Shown: positions 7,818 to 14,940, counted from the first letter of the stretch. The stretch: 17,840 nucleotides of DNA from Pseudanabaenales cyanobacterium (GCA_022360135.1 JAKSDM010001013.1:1-17840), one strand, 5' to 3'. The notes: generated by a model not told the origin, from the letters alone. Program-made: numbers and translations.

Positions 7818-9047
7818 TCAAAAATTCAAAACTGGCTGCTTTAAGTGTTTCTGAATCATCGTTAAGATAGCTTCAGCACTGGCCGGTTTACCGAGAAAAT
7901 CAGTTGCGCCTACTAACTTGCTCCTAACTCGATCTACGATGCCATCATTCCCGGTCAAAATCACAATCGGGGTGTTGCGGAAGAAAGATAGCTTACGAAG
8001 CTGACTACAAATTTCATATCCATTTGTGTTGGGCATGATCAAGTCCAGAAAAATCAGATCTGGCTTGTTGGCCAATAAAACAGCGATCGCTCGTAGCGGA
8101 TCCGTCACACTGACATAGTTGTAATTTGCTTTCGTGAGAACTACTTCCATTGCCTGACAGATGATGGCGCTATCATCAATGCAAGCAATTACAGGTTTTC
8201 GGGCTGCTACTGCAGGTTTAGATTTAGGCGGAGGAGTCGCTAAAGCGGGTGCAGGTAAGTCAGGAATGTTGACCAGCTTCACCCCCCCAGCTTGAATATA
8301 GGGAAGTAGTAACCGGGTAACTTCCAAAACATCACGCTTCATTTGCACAGCCAAGTCTCGCAAGGTGCGTCGCCCGTCGAGAAGATTAGAGAACACTTGA
8401 TAGAGTCTTGATGAGGCGAGTTCTTGTAGTTGCTCTGTTTGCCGGATAACTGGCGCTCTATTCGGAGAACGATCCGCCACTTTAGCCGATTGCCATGCTT
8501 GCCAAAGTTGCCAAGCTTCTTCAATTGCTTTTTCTGTATTAATTAAAAAGAGCTGGACTGGCAACAGCGCATCTTGCTGAATGGTGTAGGTGACCTGCAC
8601 CGCTTGATTAACGTCGAACAGAACTTCCGTTGTAATGGCGTGAACTAACTTGGCCGATTGCTCGCGACTGATTTTCTGCTGTTTTACCCACAGACATAGG
8701 AGATGGTATTCCCAGCAGAGTTCCCAGGCTCTGACATCGGTCTCTTTTAGAAAATTAGGCTTTTTGAGCGCCTCGGTGGATACCTCTGGGCAATAAATCG
8801 ATACATGCCGCAGCCATCTTCTGACCGGATGTTCTCCGCCAGTCGCATAGAGAATACGTCCTAGATAGAAGTGAAAGGTCCATTCTTGCCCCTTTAAACC
8901 TTGCAATATTAATTGACCGCTAAATTGAGGCTGTTTTAAGAGTTGAAATAAACTAGCCTGCTTAATCGCATTGAATTCCTGAATCGGAACCTGAGGAAGG
9001 TTAGTATTTCTAGGAGTCCAGGAGTTCTTGGCCAAGGTCGCTTTCAT
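7818..9047 (-). CDS. PatA-like response regulator with PATAN domain, copy 2 (second PixG-like)
   Basis: A 409-residue paralogue of the next gene in the operon, with the same layout: PATAN-type region (about 20-255, with FSGQLIL, FYLGRILYATGG, HPVRRW), a Pro/Ala/Lys-rich linker (263-284) and a receiver with D291-D292, phospho-acceptor D335, T365 and K387-P388. The receiver and the block ADRSPNRAPVIRQ are the most alike between the copies; the middle of the PATAN part has diverged more. All phosphotransfer residues are intact in both copies, so both should be active. It is the first gene of the operon, divergent from the heat-shock gene. No Shine-Dalgarno precedes the ATG at 9047. The standard pix and pil operons have only one such gene. 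Confidence 0.85.
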   Translation of the reverse strand: MKATLAKNSWTPRNTNLPQVPIQEFNAIKQASLFQLLKQPQFSGQLILQGLKGQEWTFHFYLGRILYATGGEHPVRRWLRHVSIYCPEVSTEALKKPNFLKETDVRAWELCWEYHLLCLWVKQQKISREQSAKLVHAITTEVLFDVNQAVQVTYTIQQDALLPVQLFLINTEKAIEEAWQLWQAWQSAKVADRSPNRAPVIRQTEQLQELASSRLYQVFSNLLDGRRTLRDLAVQMKRDVLEVTRLLLPYIQAGGVKLVNIPDLPAPALATPPPKSKPAVAARKPVIACIDDSAIICQAMEVVLTKANYNYVSVTDPLRAIAVLLANKPDLIFLDLIMPNTNGYEICSQLRKLSFFRNTPIVILTGNDGIVDRVRSKLVGATDFLGKPASAEAILTMIQKHLKQPVLNF

Positions 9048-9262
9048 TGCCCACTACGACTTATCTAAACTTACGCCTACTGCGAAAAATGTCTTACCTT
9101 AGAGTTCCCTTGCCTTAGCTGAAATACTCAACTTGTTGAGGAAAACCCACTGTTCTAGAGGCGGTTCTTTCGACTGTCATTCAGCTCAGATCAAGTCATC
9201 ATAAAGCTGTAGACAATAAATTCCAACAACGACCTTCGGTAGTGTTAAAGGAGGTTACAGAC
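9048..9262. promoter_or_regulatory. Divergent intergenic region between the pix-like operon and hsp20
   Basis: This 215-bp region must carry the promoters for the motility operon (leftward) and the heat-shock gene (rightward). A 14-bp inverted repeat, CTCAAC-TT-GTTGAG (9127-9140), stands near its middle and could be an operator. No CIRCE element (TTAGCACTC-N9-GAGTGCTAA) was found, so HrcA control is not supported. Core promoter hexamers could not be assigned with confidence. Confidence 0.45.
9228..9256 (+). promoter_or_regulatory. hsp20 Shine-Dalgarno that can pair with upstream CCTT (possible RNA thermometer)
   Basis: The ribosome binding site is AAAGGAGGT (9247-9255), 8 bases before ATG 9263. 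AAGG (9248-9251) can pair with CCTT (9233-9236) around an 11-base loop. Beyond a 2x2 internal loop, AAC (9228-9230) can pair with GTT (9254-9256). The stem is short and weak. A short leader hairpin hiding the ribosome site is known for hsp17 of Synechocystis; equivalence here is inference. Confidence 0.35.
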
Positions 9263-9835
9263 ATGAGGATTACCCATTGGCAACCTTTTTGGCAGGTCGG
9301 CAGCCGGCAGAGTCAAATTGACGATGTGTTTGCAGAATTGGCGAGTTTCGATCCCGATCGGGGTATGGCTCAAATGGCTGCGGTCGATATTCGAGAAACT
9401 GATGACGAAGTCATTCTAAGCGCTCGATTGTCTGGCGTCGATCCCCGAAATATTGATATTCAGATCACATCAGAAGCCGTTACTCTCACTGGTCAGCATC
9501 GTAGTGAGACCCATTATGGTTACGGCCATCGCTTTAGCTATGGCGGTTTCCGGCAAGCGATCGCACTTCCGGCTCGAGTTCAAAGCGATCAAGCCCATGC
9601 TGATTGCCATCAAGGCGCTTTAATCCTAACGATGCCGAAAGCAAATCGGCCTATTAAACCGATTTCAACTTGGCGGAACCGCTCAACTCGTTCTGCCAGC
9701 TCCCTATCGTCTATAGACACGCTTGCAGACGGTGTTCAAAATCAAATCGAAACGCTAACGAAAGGTTGGACAAAGGCTAAGCATTGGTTGGGGCGACAGC
9801 TACAGACAGCTGCAGACCAACTATTAGCCGACTAA
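9263..9835 (+). CDS. Small heat-shock protein (Hsp20, alpha-crystallin family) with extended C-terminus
   Basis: A 190-residue ATP-independent chaperone that would hold unfolding proteins. The alpha-crystallin domain spans about residues 38-128 and ends in the expected GALILTMPK strand (118-126). IKPI at 131-134 fits the I-x-I anchor used in oligomer assembly. After this point most family members stop, but here about 55 more residues follow: a Ser/Arg/Thr-rich stretch (136-150) and a probable amphipathic helix (151-190) rich in Leu, Gln and Trp. The ATG at 9263 is chosen because a strong GGAGG sits 8 bases upstream; a GTG at 9242 would put that site inside the gene. It is a single gene, convergent with msrA and divergent from the motility operon. 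Confidence 0.87.
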   Translation: MRITHWQPFWQVGSRQSQIDDVFAELASFDPDRGMAQMAAVDIRETDDEVILSARLSGVDPRNIDIQITSEAVTLTGQHRSETHYGYGHRFSYGGFRQAIALPARVQSDQAHADCHQGALILTMPKANRPIKPISTWRNRSTRSASSLSSIDTLADGVQNQIETLTKGWTKAKHWLGRQLQTAADQLLAD

Positions 9836-9857
9836 TTAACAAAATTAGCCGACTAAT
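9823..9857. repeat. Duplicated 14-bp hairpin at the end of hsp20
   Basis: ATTAGCCGACTAAT occurs at 9823-9836 and again at 9844-9857, a 21-bp period. Each copy is itself a small hairpin (ATTAG, loop CCGA, CTAAT). The first copy contains the last codons and the TAA stop of hsp20. The pair lies in the convergent hsp20-msrA junction and may help end transcription, although there is no U-tract. Confidence 0.6.
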
Positions 9858-9898
9858 CCAGCAAAAGGAGTTCGAAACAGCAATAGACTGGAGCTGCT

Positions 9899-10552
9899 TT
9901 ATACCTGTATCCCTGTTGGGCAAGCCACATTAATCCCCCCGAGTCCGCAATAGCCGCCAGGGTTCTTGGCGAGGTATTGCTGGTGGTAATCTTCAGCATA
10001 GTAGAACTGAGGCGCCTCTAGGATTTCAGTGGTGATTTGGTTGTAGCCTGCTTTGTTGATTGCTTCCTGGTAGAGGCTTTTGGAGGCTTCGGCTAGTTTG
10101 CGTTGCTGATCTGAATAGACATAAATACCAGAACGATACTGGGTGCCTGTATCGTTACCCTGGCGCATTCCCTGAGTAGGATTATGACTTTCCCAAAACA
10201 CCTTTAAAATTTGCTCGTAACTGATTACCTTGGGGTCGAACACCACCAGGACCACTTCGTTATGCCCCGTCATCCCTGTGCAGACCTCTTGATAGGTCGG
10301 GTTAGGGGTGTATCCAGCCGCATAGCCCACAGCGGTGGTGAACACTCCTTCCTGCTGCCAAAATTTACGCTCTGCCCCCCAAAAACAACCTAGACCAAAC
10401 AATGCTAACTCCATCCCATCAGGAAAGGGGGGCTTCAAGGGGACGCCATTGACGTAATGACGCTCCGGGACTGGCATTTCCTTTGCCCGACCTGGCAGCG
10501 CTTCCTCAGGGGTAGGCAGGATTGATTTCTTGCCAAATCCAAATAGCACCAT
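9899..10552 (-). CDS. msrA: Peptide methionine sulfoxide reductase A
   Basis: A 217-residue cytoplasmic repair enzyme that reduces the S-form of methionine sulfoxide in proteins, using thioredoxin. The catalytic cysteine is C56 in GCFWGAE. Two C-terminal cysteines, C202 in GGYCGLGG and C211 in VACP, fit the resolving pair of the long MsrA type (E. coli has the same three-cysteine arrangement). The substrate-binding YTGG-type region reads GYAAGYTPNPTY. The N-terminal extension of about 45 residues is usual for this subtype. It starts at ATG 10552 without a strong ribosome site. It lies 112 bases downstream of upp, behind an inverted repeat, so it may be separately transcribed. Confidence 0.95.
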   Translation of the reverse strand: MVLFGFGKKSILPTPEEALPGRAKEMPVPERHYVNGVPLKPPFPDGMELALFGLGCFWGAERKFWQQEGVFTTAVGYAAGYTPNPTYQEVCTGMTGHNEVVLVVFDPKVISYEQILKVFWESHNPTQGMRQGNDTGTQYRSGIYVYSDQQRKLAEASKSLYQEAINKAGYNQITTEILEAPQFYYAEDYHQQYLAKNPGGYCGLGGINVACPTGIQV

Positions 10553-10627
10553 GGGTTTTCACTCTATGTTCGCATCAGAATATTACTTTTCTCACTATAA
10601 AGCATGCCTTGAAGAGAGGGGGGGAAT

Positions 10628-10659
10628 GGGAAGAGGAAGGAAAAGGAATCGCTCTTCCC
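10628..10659 (-). terminator. Inverted repeat just beyond upp, within a purine tract
   Basis: GGGAAGAG (10628-10635) and CTCTTCCC (10652-10659) are perfect 8-bp arms around a 16-base loop, starting 5 bases after the upp stop codon. The plus strand from 10611 to 10648 is all purine except one T at 10627. The stem could stop or trim the upp transcript; the run after it is C-rich rather than U-rich, so a classic intrinsic terminator is not shown. Confidence 0.45.
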
Positions 10660-10664
10660 GTCAA

Positions 10665-11300
10665 TTAACTTGTGCCAAACAATCGATCGCCTGCATCCCC
10701 TAATCCGGGAATGATATAACCGTGGTTGTCTAGATGTTCATCAATGGCGGCAGTGTAAAGGGGGACATCGGCATGTTGGCGGTGGAATTGCTGAACGCCT
10801 TCGGGGGCGGCTAGGAGGCAGACAAAGCGAATTGAACGAGGCCCGACTTGCTTGAGTCGATTGACCGCTGCGATCGCCGTATTACCTGTCGCAATCATCG
10901 GATCTACGACCAGAACATCCCGCTCGATAACGTCATAGGGCACCTTGAAGTAGTATTCAATAATGGCTAGGGTCCTGGGGTCGCGGTAAAGGCCGATATG
11001 CCCAACCCGAGCTGACGGAATTAGCTCCAGAATACCGTCAAGGATACCCTGACCGGCTCTCATGATGGAGACTACCACCATTTTCTTGTCGGGGGCTAGG
11101 ACGGGTGCTTCCATTGTGGCCAAAGGGGTTTGAATTTTTTCCCGCTTGATCGGCAGATCACGGGTCACCTCATAGGCCAGCAGCATGCTGATCTCCCTCA
11201 ACAAAGCGCGAAATTTAGCCGTACTCGTCTCTACCCGACGCATCAGGGTGAGCTTATGTTGAACGAGCGGATGGGCAATAACATGAACCTCACCAGACAT
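10665..11300 (-). CDS. upp: Uracil phosphoribosyltransferase
   Basis: This cytoplasmic enzyme joins uracil and PRPP to make UMP. From ATG 11300 it has 211 residues, near the usual 208-209. The family start HPLVQHKLTLMR is at 10-21, the PRPP-binding loop VVDPMIATGNTA at 131-142 and the uracil-binding tail IPGLGDAGDRLFGT at 197-210. An in-frame GTG at 11327 would add nine residues (MSIESGKLS) without family support; neither start has a strong ribosome site. The two genes upstream on the same strand are URC4 and URC1, and in yeast URC6 is also a uracil phosphoribosyltransferase. This suggests it feeds uracil degradation here as well as salvage. Confidence 0.92.
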   Translation of the reverse strand: MSGEVHVIAHPLVQHKLTLMRRVETSTAKFRALLREISMLLAYEVTRDLPIKREKIQTPLATMEAPVLAPDKKMVVVSIMRAGQGILDGILELIPSARVGHIGLYRDPRTLAIIEYYFKVPYDVIERDVLVVDPMIATGNTAIAAVNRLKQVGPRSIRFVCLLAAPEGVQQFHRQHADVPLYTAAIDEHLDNHGYIIPGLGDAGDRLFGTS

Positions 11301-11584
11301 AGATAATTTCCCACTTTCAATTGACACCCTAATGACTTAAATTCCGAGAAATCTGAGTCTCGCATCATCCTAAGCCAAGTGACGAATAATGAGGATAATT
11401 GATAATTGGCAATGTGATGATTGCCCATTACCAGAAAGAATGGCTGTTTTGGTTGAGTCTAGCCATAAAAGACCCCTTCAAAATCGCCTAACAACAAGGA
11501 TTTCACAATCCAAAATCCAAAATCCAAAATCCAAAATCCAAAATACGGGCTATCCCTAATCTCTAACGCCTGATCGTTGAACCC
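11301..11584. other. 284-bp gap between URC4 and upp
   Basis: No credible gene was seen. It contains the CCAAAAT tandem repeat (11510-11544) and a small perfect hairpin, GGCAAT-GTGATG-ATTGCC (11408-11425). The length leaves room for a separate upp promoter. Confidence 0.5.
11510..11544. repeat. STRR-type heptamer tandem repeat, (CCAAAAT)x5
   Basis: Five perfect copies of CCAAAAT run head to tail, preceded by a degenerate CACAAT. Heptanucleotide tandem repeats between genes (STRR) are a known mark of many cyanobacterial genomes. Copy number in such arrays is expected to vary between strains. Confidence 0.9.
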
Positions 11585-12817
11585 CTAAAACACCGTTCCA
11601 TCACTCTCAATCTGAATTGGGGGTAAGCCGCTGCGCAATTGAGCAGCAATATGGCGACCTGCAGCCCAAGTGCCGCCTTGAAGGATTTTGGCGAGGGGGA
11701 GTTCGGTGGAGCTCAGGTTCAGTTTTTGGCGCATGGCGTCAGCGATTTGATCGAGCAGTATCACAGTCAGGGCCCGCCACTCGACAATAACGGCGGAATC
11801 GGGGCGATGGCGATCGCGGGTTACCTGTGAGTGTTTGGGCTCCAATAAGCCCAAATCAACACACAGTCCTCCGTTGCGATACTCAGCCAGACCTGTTAAG
11901 GCATCCAAGTTTGTGATCTCCAATCCCAGTTCCTGTAGTGGTTCCAGTAAAGAGTAGGTGAGCCATTGAGAGAGCTTGTGGAAGGGAACCAGTTGACTGC
12001 CAAGATCGGTGACTGGTAGTTTGGGGTGGCGCCATACGTCGCCCAAGTTAACGTCTGCGATCGCAATCCGTCCCGGCCAGATATCACCCAGTCCTTCTAG
12101 CAAAGTCTGCAAAATCTGGTTAGTGGAAAGCTGACCCTCTTTAGCCAGGGATTTCAAATACAGAACTAAATTCCCCGGTCGGGGCGTGTCGGAGCCAAAG
12201 AAGTCTGGGTGGCTAAGCAGGGCTTTACCCAGGCGCTGAAGCAGCTTGAGGCGACCGTCTATACCGACCAAAGCGTTCTCGGGACTGGCTTGAAACCCGC
12301 CCGTCAGCTTGGCCGCTGTTAACTGCTGCAAGCCCCGCGCATCCGCCTGCCAAGGGTGATCTGAGTGACTTGAAAAAGCGCCTTGCCGGAATAGGTGAAA
12401 GCTGGCGATCGCCAATCCTTCGGAACGACGAAACACTTTCCCTGTAATAGGTTCAACATATCGCCACTGATCCCCAGCGCCTGCATCCAGTAATACACTC
12501 GTTATAGCTAAGTCAATTTTCATTTTGGCGATATCCAGGGGAGACCACTGCCCAAGTTCAGCGGTTAGTTGACTTAAGCGAGAAGCTCCATTCACCTCAA
12601 AATGCCGCCAACGAGAATGGAAAGGGATATCCATAGTGGGATACTTTTCCCGCATGACTTGGATAACGAAGTTGGCTGTAGCACTCAGACGGTTTAAGCG
12701 ACAGCGGAAATGGTCAAGTCGATCTTCACAAGCCAATGCAAAAAGTTGACCACAGCGATCTCGAATCGCTTGAGGAGTGTGAAGATAGGCGATTTCTTGG
12801 GGTGCGGCGTCGAGCAT
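11585..12817 (-). CDS. URC4/urg3 family protein (DUF1688), uracil degradation
   Basis: From ATG 12817 the protein has 410 residues with no signal peptide or membrane segment. It belongs to DUF1688, the family of yeast URC4 and Aspergillus urg3, shown by LHTPQAIRDRC near the N-terminus and the signature YPTMDIPFHSRWRHFE (59-74). Yeast genetics puts URC4 in the URC pathway, which breaks down uracil and releases its nitrogen as urea; its exact reaction is not known to me. It lies between URC1 and upp on the same strand, the typical bacterial grouping. The frame stays open upstream to a TTG at 12931, but those 38 residues lack family resemblance. Neither start has a clear Shine-Dalgarno. Confidence 0.88.
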   Translation of the reverse strand: MLDAAPQEIAYLHTPQAIRDRCGQLFALACEDRLDHFRCRLNRLSATANFVIQVMREKYPTMDIPFHSRWRHFEVNGASRLSQLTAELGQWSPLDIAKMKIDLAITSVLLDAGAGDQWRYVEPITGKVFRRSEGLAIASFHLFRQGAFSSHSDHPWQADARGLQQLTAAKLTGGFQASPENALVGIDGRLKLLQRLGKALLSHPDFFGSDTPRPGNLVLYLKSLAKEGQLSTNQILQTLLEGLGDIWPGRIAIADVNLGDVWRHPKLPVTDLGSQLVPFHKLSQWLTYSLLEPLQELGLEITNLDALTGLAEYRNGGLCVDLGLLEPKHSQVTRDRHRPDSAVIVEWRALTVILLDQIADAMRQKLNLSSTELPLAKILQGGTWAAGRHIAAQLRSGLPPIQIESDGTVF

Positions 12818-12937
12818 GGGGAGTCGAGGAGTGAGGTGGCGGAAGAGAAAAGATGGTGGGCTGGGGAACAGATCAAGCTGTCTGCCAAGATTCTCAGGGC
12901 TAATTGTCAAGACATGGTAGCCGATGAACAATCGCTA

Positions 12938-13125
12938 GGGAACTGAGGATTAATCGCTAAGAGGGTGTTTGAAAAATCCTGCCGCCGATTGGTAGGCGTG
13001 AAGTATTCGACCGGTAGCTTCCCAAAAATAACCAGAATTTGTCATCGAATGCTTCGACTCTAAGCGGAGGAAAAAAGCATTCCAGACTTCTCAAACATCA
13101 TCTAAGGTCCGAATCCTCAGTTTCC
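12938..13125. repeat. Outer inverted repeat behind URC1, split by a MITE-like element
   Basis: AACTGAGGATT (12941-12951) and AATCCTCAGTT (13112-13122) are perfect inverted arms; extended to 14 bp they match at 13 positions. The right arm starts about a dozen bases after the URC1 stop codon. If the element at 12961-13102 and one TAA copy are removed, the arms close around a loop of about 15 bases. That would make a stem-loop at the end of URC1, perhaps an old terminator. Confidence 0.65.
12961..13102. mobile_element. MITE-like element, 142 bp, IS5/IS1031-type ends
   Basis: The left end (12961-12981) and the inverted right end (13082-13102) match at 15 of 21 positions and share TGTTTGA near the tip. 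The element is flanked by TAA on both sides (12958-12960 and 13103-13105), which fits the 3-bp TNA duplications of IS1031-group elements, whose ends commonly begin GAG..TGTTTGAAAAG. There is no transposase gene. An internal hairpin, GAATGCTT (13047-13054) with AAGCATTC (13075-13082), abuts the right end. It lies in the 319-bp gap between URC1 and URC4. Confidence 0.7.
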
Positions 13126-13136
13126 AAATAAGACGA

Positions 13137-14465
13137 TTAGTCGGTCAAATCTCTCCCTTTAACCTGGGCCAGTCCATCAGGGTTTAATGTCTGCCTTTCG
13201 GTGTAGTAGCCTGCGGCTTTCTTGGCTTCAATTTCTACCTTGGCGTCGGCAGGAATGAGATCTTCAGGAATCGGAACGCGCTCGATAATTTCGATGCCGG
13301 AATTAACGATGGCGTTGTATTTCATGTCGCTCATGGAGATGAAGCGATCGATTTGAGTGATGCCTAACCAATGGAGTACATCTGGCATCAGTTCCTGGAA
13401 ACGCATGTCTTGCGCTCCAGCCACACATTCTGTGCGATTGAAGTAGGCATCAGCGCGATCGCCCCCCTGCTGACGCTTGCGGGCGTTATAAACTAGGAAT
13501 TTGGTCACTTCTCCTAGAGCCCGCCCTTCTTTACGGAAGTAGACTATAATGCCTGCTCCACTGGCTTGAGCAGTCTCCACACAAGCTTCGACGCCATGCA
13601 CCAGATAAGGACGACAGGTGCAAATATCAGAGCCGAATACGTCAGAACCATTGCACTCGTCGTGGACTCGCACGGTCAGCGGACGTAGAGGATCGGTAAT
13701 TGCCGCCACATCTCCTAATATGTACACGGTGATGCCGCCAATGGGAGGTAAAAAAACCTTAATATCTGGACGGGTGATCAATTCTGGAAACATCCCGCCC
13801 GTTTGCTCGAACAACGCATACCGCAGTTCGCCTTCATCAACGCCTAGGCGAGCAGCAACGCCAGGGAGATGCCATACGGGTTCAATCGCAGCCTTGTTCA
13901 CAACCAGGTCCCCCCCTGGCTTCACAATGACGCCATCTTCCTGAATTCGTCCTTGGCTAATCGCACTCTGCAATTCTGGGATCTGGATATGAGCCTTGGT
14001 AATTGCGATGGTGGGGCGAATATCATAATTTTTCTTAAGAAGCGGCTTGTACACTTCACTAACCAGGGCGCCAAAGGGATCAAAAGAGACAATTTTGTCA
14101 GGGTCAGCCCAACTTCGATAGGGGCCGATAGGCACTGTGGGGGAGGTGTTGGTCAGGTCTGGACGATGACCAGGCTGCAATACTCCACTAGCCACCGCTA
14201 ATGCCCGATAAACTGCATAAGAACCAGAGTGAGTGCCAATTACATTCCGATGGGCTGGATCTGTTACGGTAGCAATGATGGGCCCTCGCTCTATGGGATC
14301 AGCCTGCCCCCACCGGATGGGAAATGCAGCTTGGGAGCCAAAGCGATTGGGATGAGAGGTTAGGACAATGTGGCGAGGTCGAACGCCTGTGAAGGTAGAT
14401 TTGTGAGTTGCATTTGGCGGGCTAGGTAGTTTAGCAGCCAAAGATAAACCAGTTGAGTCTTTCAT
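13137..14465 (-). CDS. URC1-like GTP cyclohydrolase II homologue, uracil degradation
   Basis: From ATG 14465 the protein has 442 residues, about twice the size of RibA. The C-terminal half is GTP cyclohydrolase II-like: HDEC, then FGSDICTC, give the three zinc cysteines (C271, C282, C284) with RibA spacing, and YFRKEGRALGE replaces the RibA QEGRNIGL loop. The N-terminal 190 residues are specific to the URC1 type (HIVLTSHPNRFG, IGTHSGSYAVYRAL). There is no DHBP synthase domain, so it is not the usual cyanobacterial RibBA. In yeast, URC1 is needed to break down uracil; the substrate may be a uracil-derived ribotide rather than GTP. The gene lies with URC4 and upp on one strand. An in-frame TTG at 14486 is a less likely start. 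Confidence 0.87.
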   Translation of the reverse strand: MKDSTGLSLAAKLPSPPNATHKSTFTGVRPRHIVLTSHPNRFGSQAAFPIRWGQADPIERGPIIATVTDPAHRNVIGTHSGSYAVYRALAVASGVLQPGHRPDLTNTSPTVPIGPYRSWADPDKIVSFDPFGALVSEVYKPLLKKNYDIRPTIAITKAHIQIPELQSAISQGRIQEDGVIVKPGGDLVVNKAAIEPVWHLPGVAARLGVDEGELRYALFEQTGGMFPELITRPDIKVFLPPIGGITVYILGDVAAITDPLRPLTVRVHDECNGSDVFGSDICTCRPYLVHGVEACVETAQASGAGIIVYFRKEGRALGEVTKFLVYNARKRQQGGDRADAYFNRTECVAGAQDMRFQELMPDVLHWLGITQIDRFISMSDMKYNAIVNSGIEIIERVPIPEDLIPADAKVEIEAKKAAGYYTERQTLNPDGLAQVKGRDLTD

Positions 14466-14539
14466 AGATGCCCCGTTAAAAAACAATTAAAGAAAATCAA
14501 ACAGTAGGCGTGTATTGCGGCATACCGTAGTTTTTTCTT

Positions 14540-14591
14540 ACATGGGAAGCTAATACTCTCACATGGAAGTCTTATATATGCAAGTGAGAGT
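14540..14591 (-). promoter_or_regulatory. Inverted and direct repeats upstream of URC1, candidate operator
   Basis: ACTCTCAC (14555-14562) and GTGAGAGT (14584-14591) are perfect 8-bp arms with 21 bases between them, a centre-to-centre distance of 29 bp. A direct repeat, ACATGGGAAG (14540-14549) and ACATGGAAG (14561-14569), overlaps. They lie about 75-125 bases upstream of the URC1 start in an AT-rich stretch. This would suit a dimeric or paired regulator of the uracil genes; no regulator gene is in the window. Confidence 0.4.
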
Positions 14592-14940
14592 GTCCCAGCT
14601 TTTGAAAAGATTTGGCTTTTGGTCCACCAATAATTGCAACAAGAAAGCAATATTGAGAATCTAAAACTGTGAAACTCCTAAAAATAAAGGACTTTAGCAA
14701 GTTAAGTCCAGATAAAAAAGAAATGTAATTTTAAACACAAAGCCATCTCGAAATTCAGAGTTTATACTGTATATATTAGTTTATTTAGGTATATTTTGTT
14801 GCTTTAATGTTAGATGCAAACTTTGTAAGTCAAGATAAGTATAGTGCGCGCCACTTGGCTTAGGTCTTTCTCGCAATGTCATTCCCACAAAAGCAGGAAC
14901 CCAGTTAAGCCATAAGATGTCTCACCTAGAGCGGCGCTTG

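Noticed and set aside
9048..9262. CIRCE/HrcA operator for hsp20
   Set aside because: No TTAGCACTC-N9-GAGTGCTAA match was found; the only clear palindrome is CTCAAC-TT-GTTGAG.
11243..11428. Minus-strand 61-codon frame overlapping the upp start
   Set aside because: It overlaps upp in another frame, lacks a ribosome site and has no recognisable features.
11510..11544. CRISPR array
   Set aside because: Units are 7 bp and contiguous with no spacers.
13618..14201. Two plus-strand frames of about 110 codons
   Set aside because: They lie wholly antisense to URC1, which has full family motifs, and their translations show no recognisable domain.
13137..14465. Riboflavin RibA or RibBA
   Set aside because: The zinc cysteines match, but the protein is twice RibA length, has a URC1-type N-terminal half instead of DHBP synthase, and has altered active-site loop residues. 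Its neighbours are URC4 and upp.
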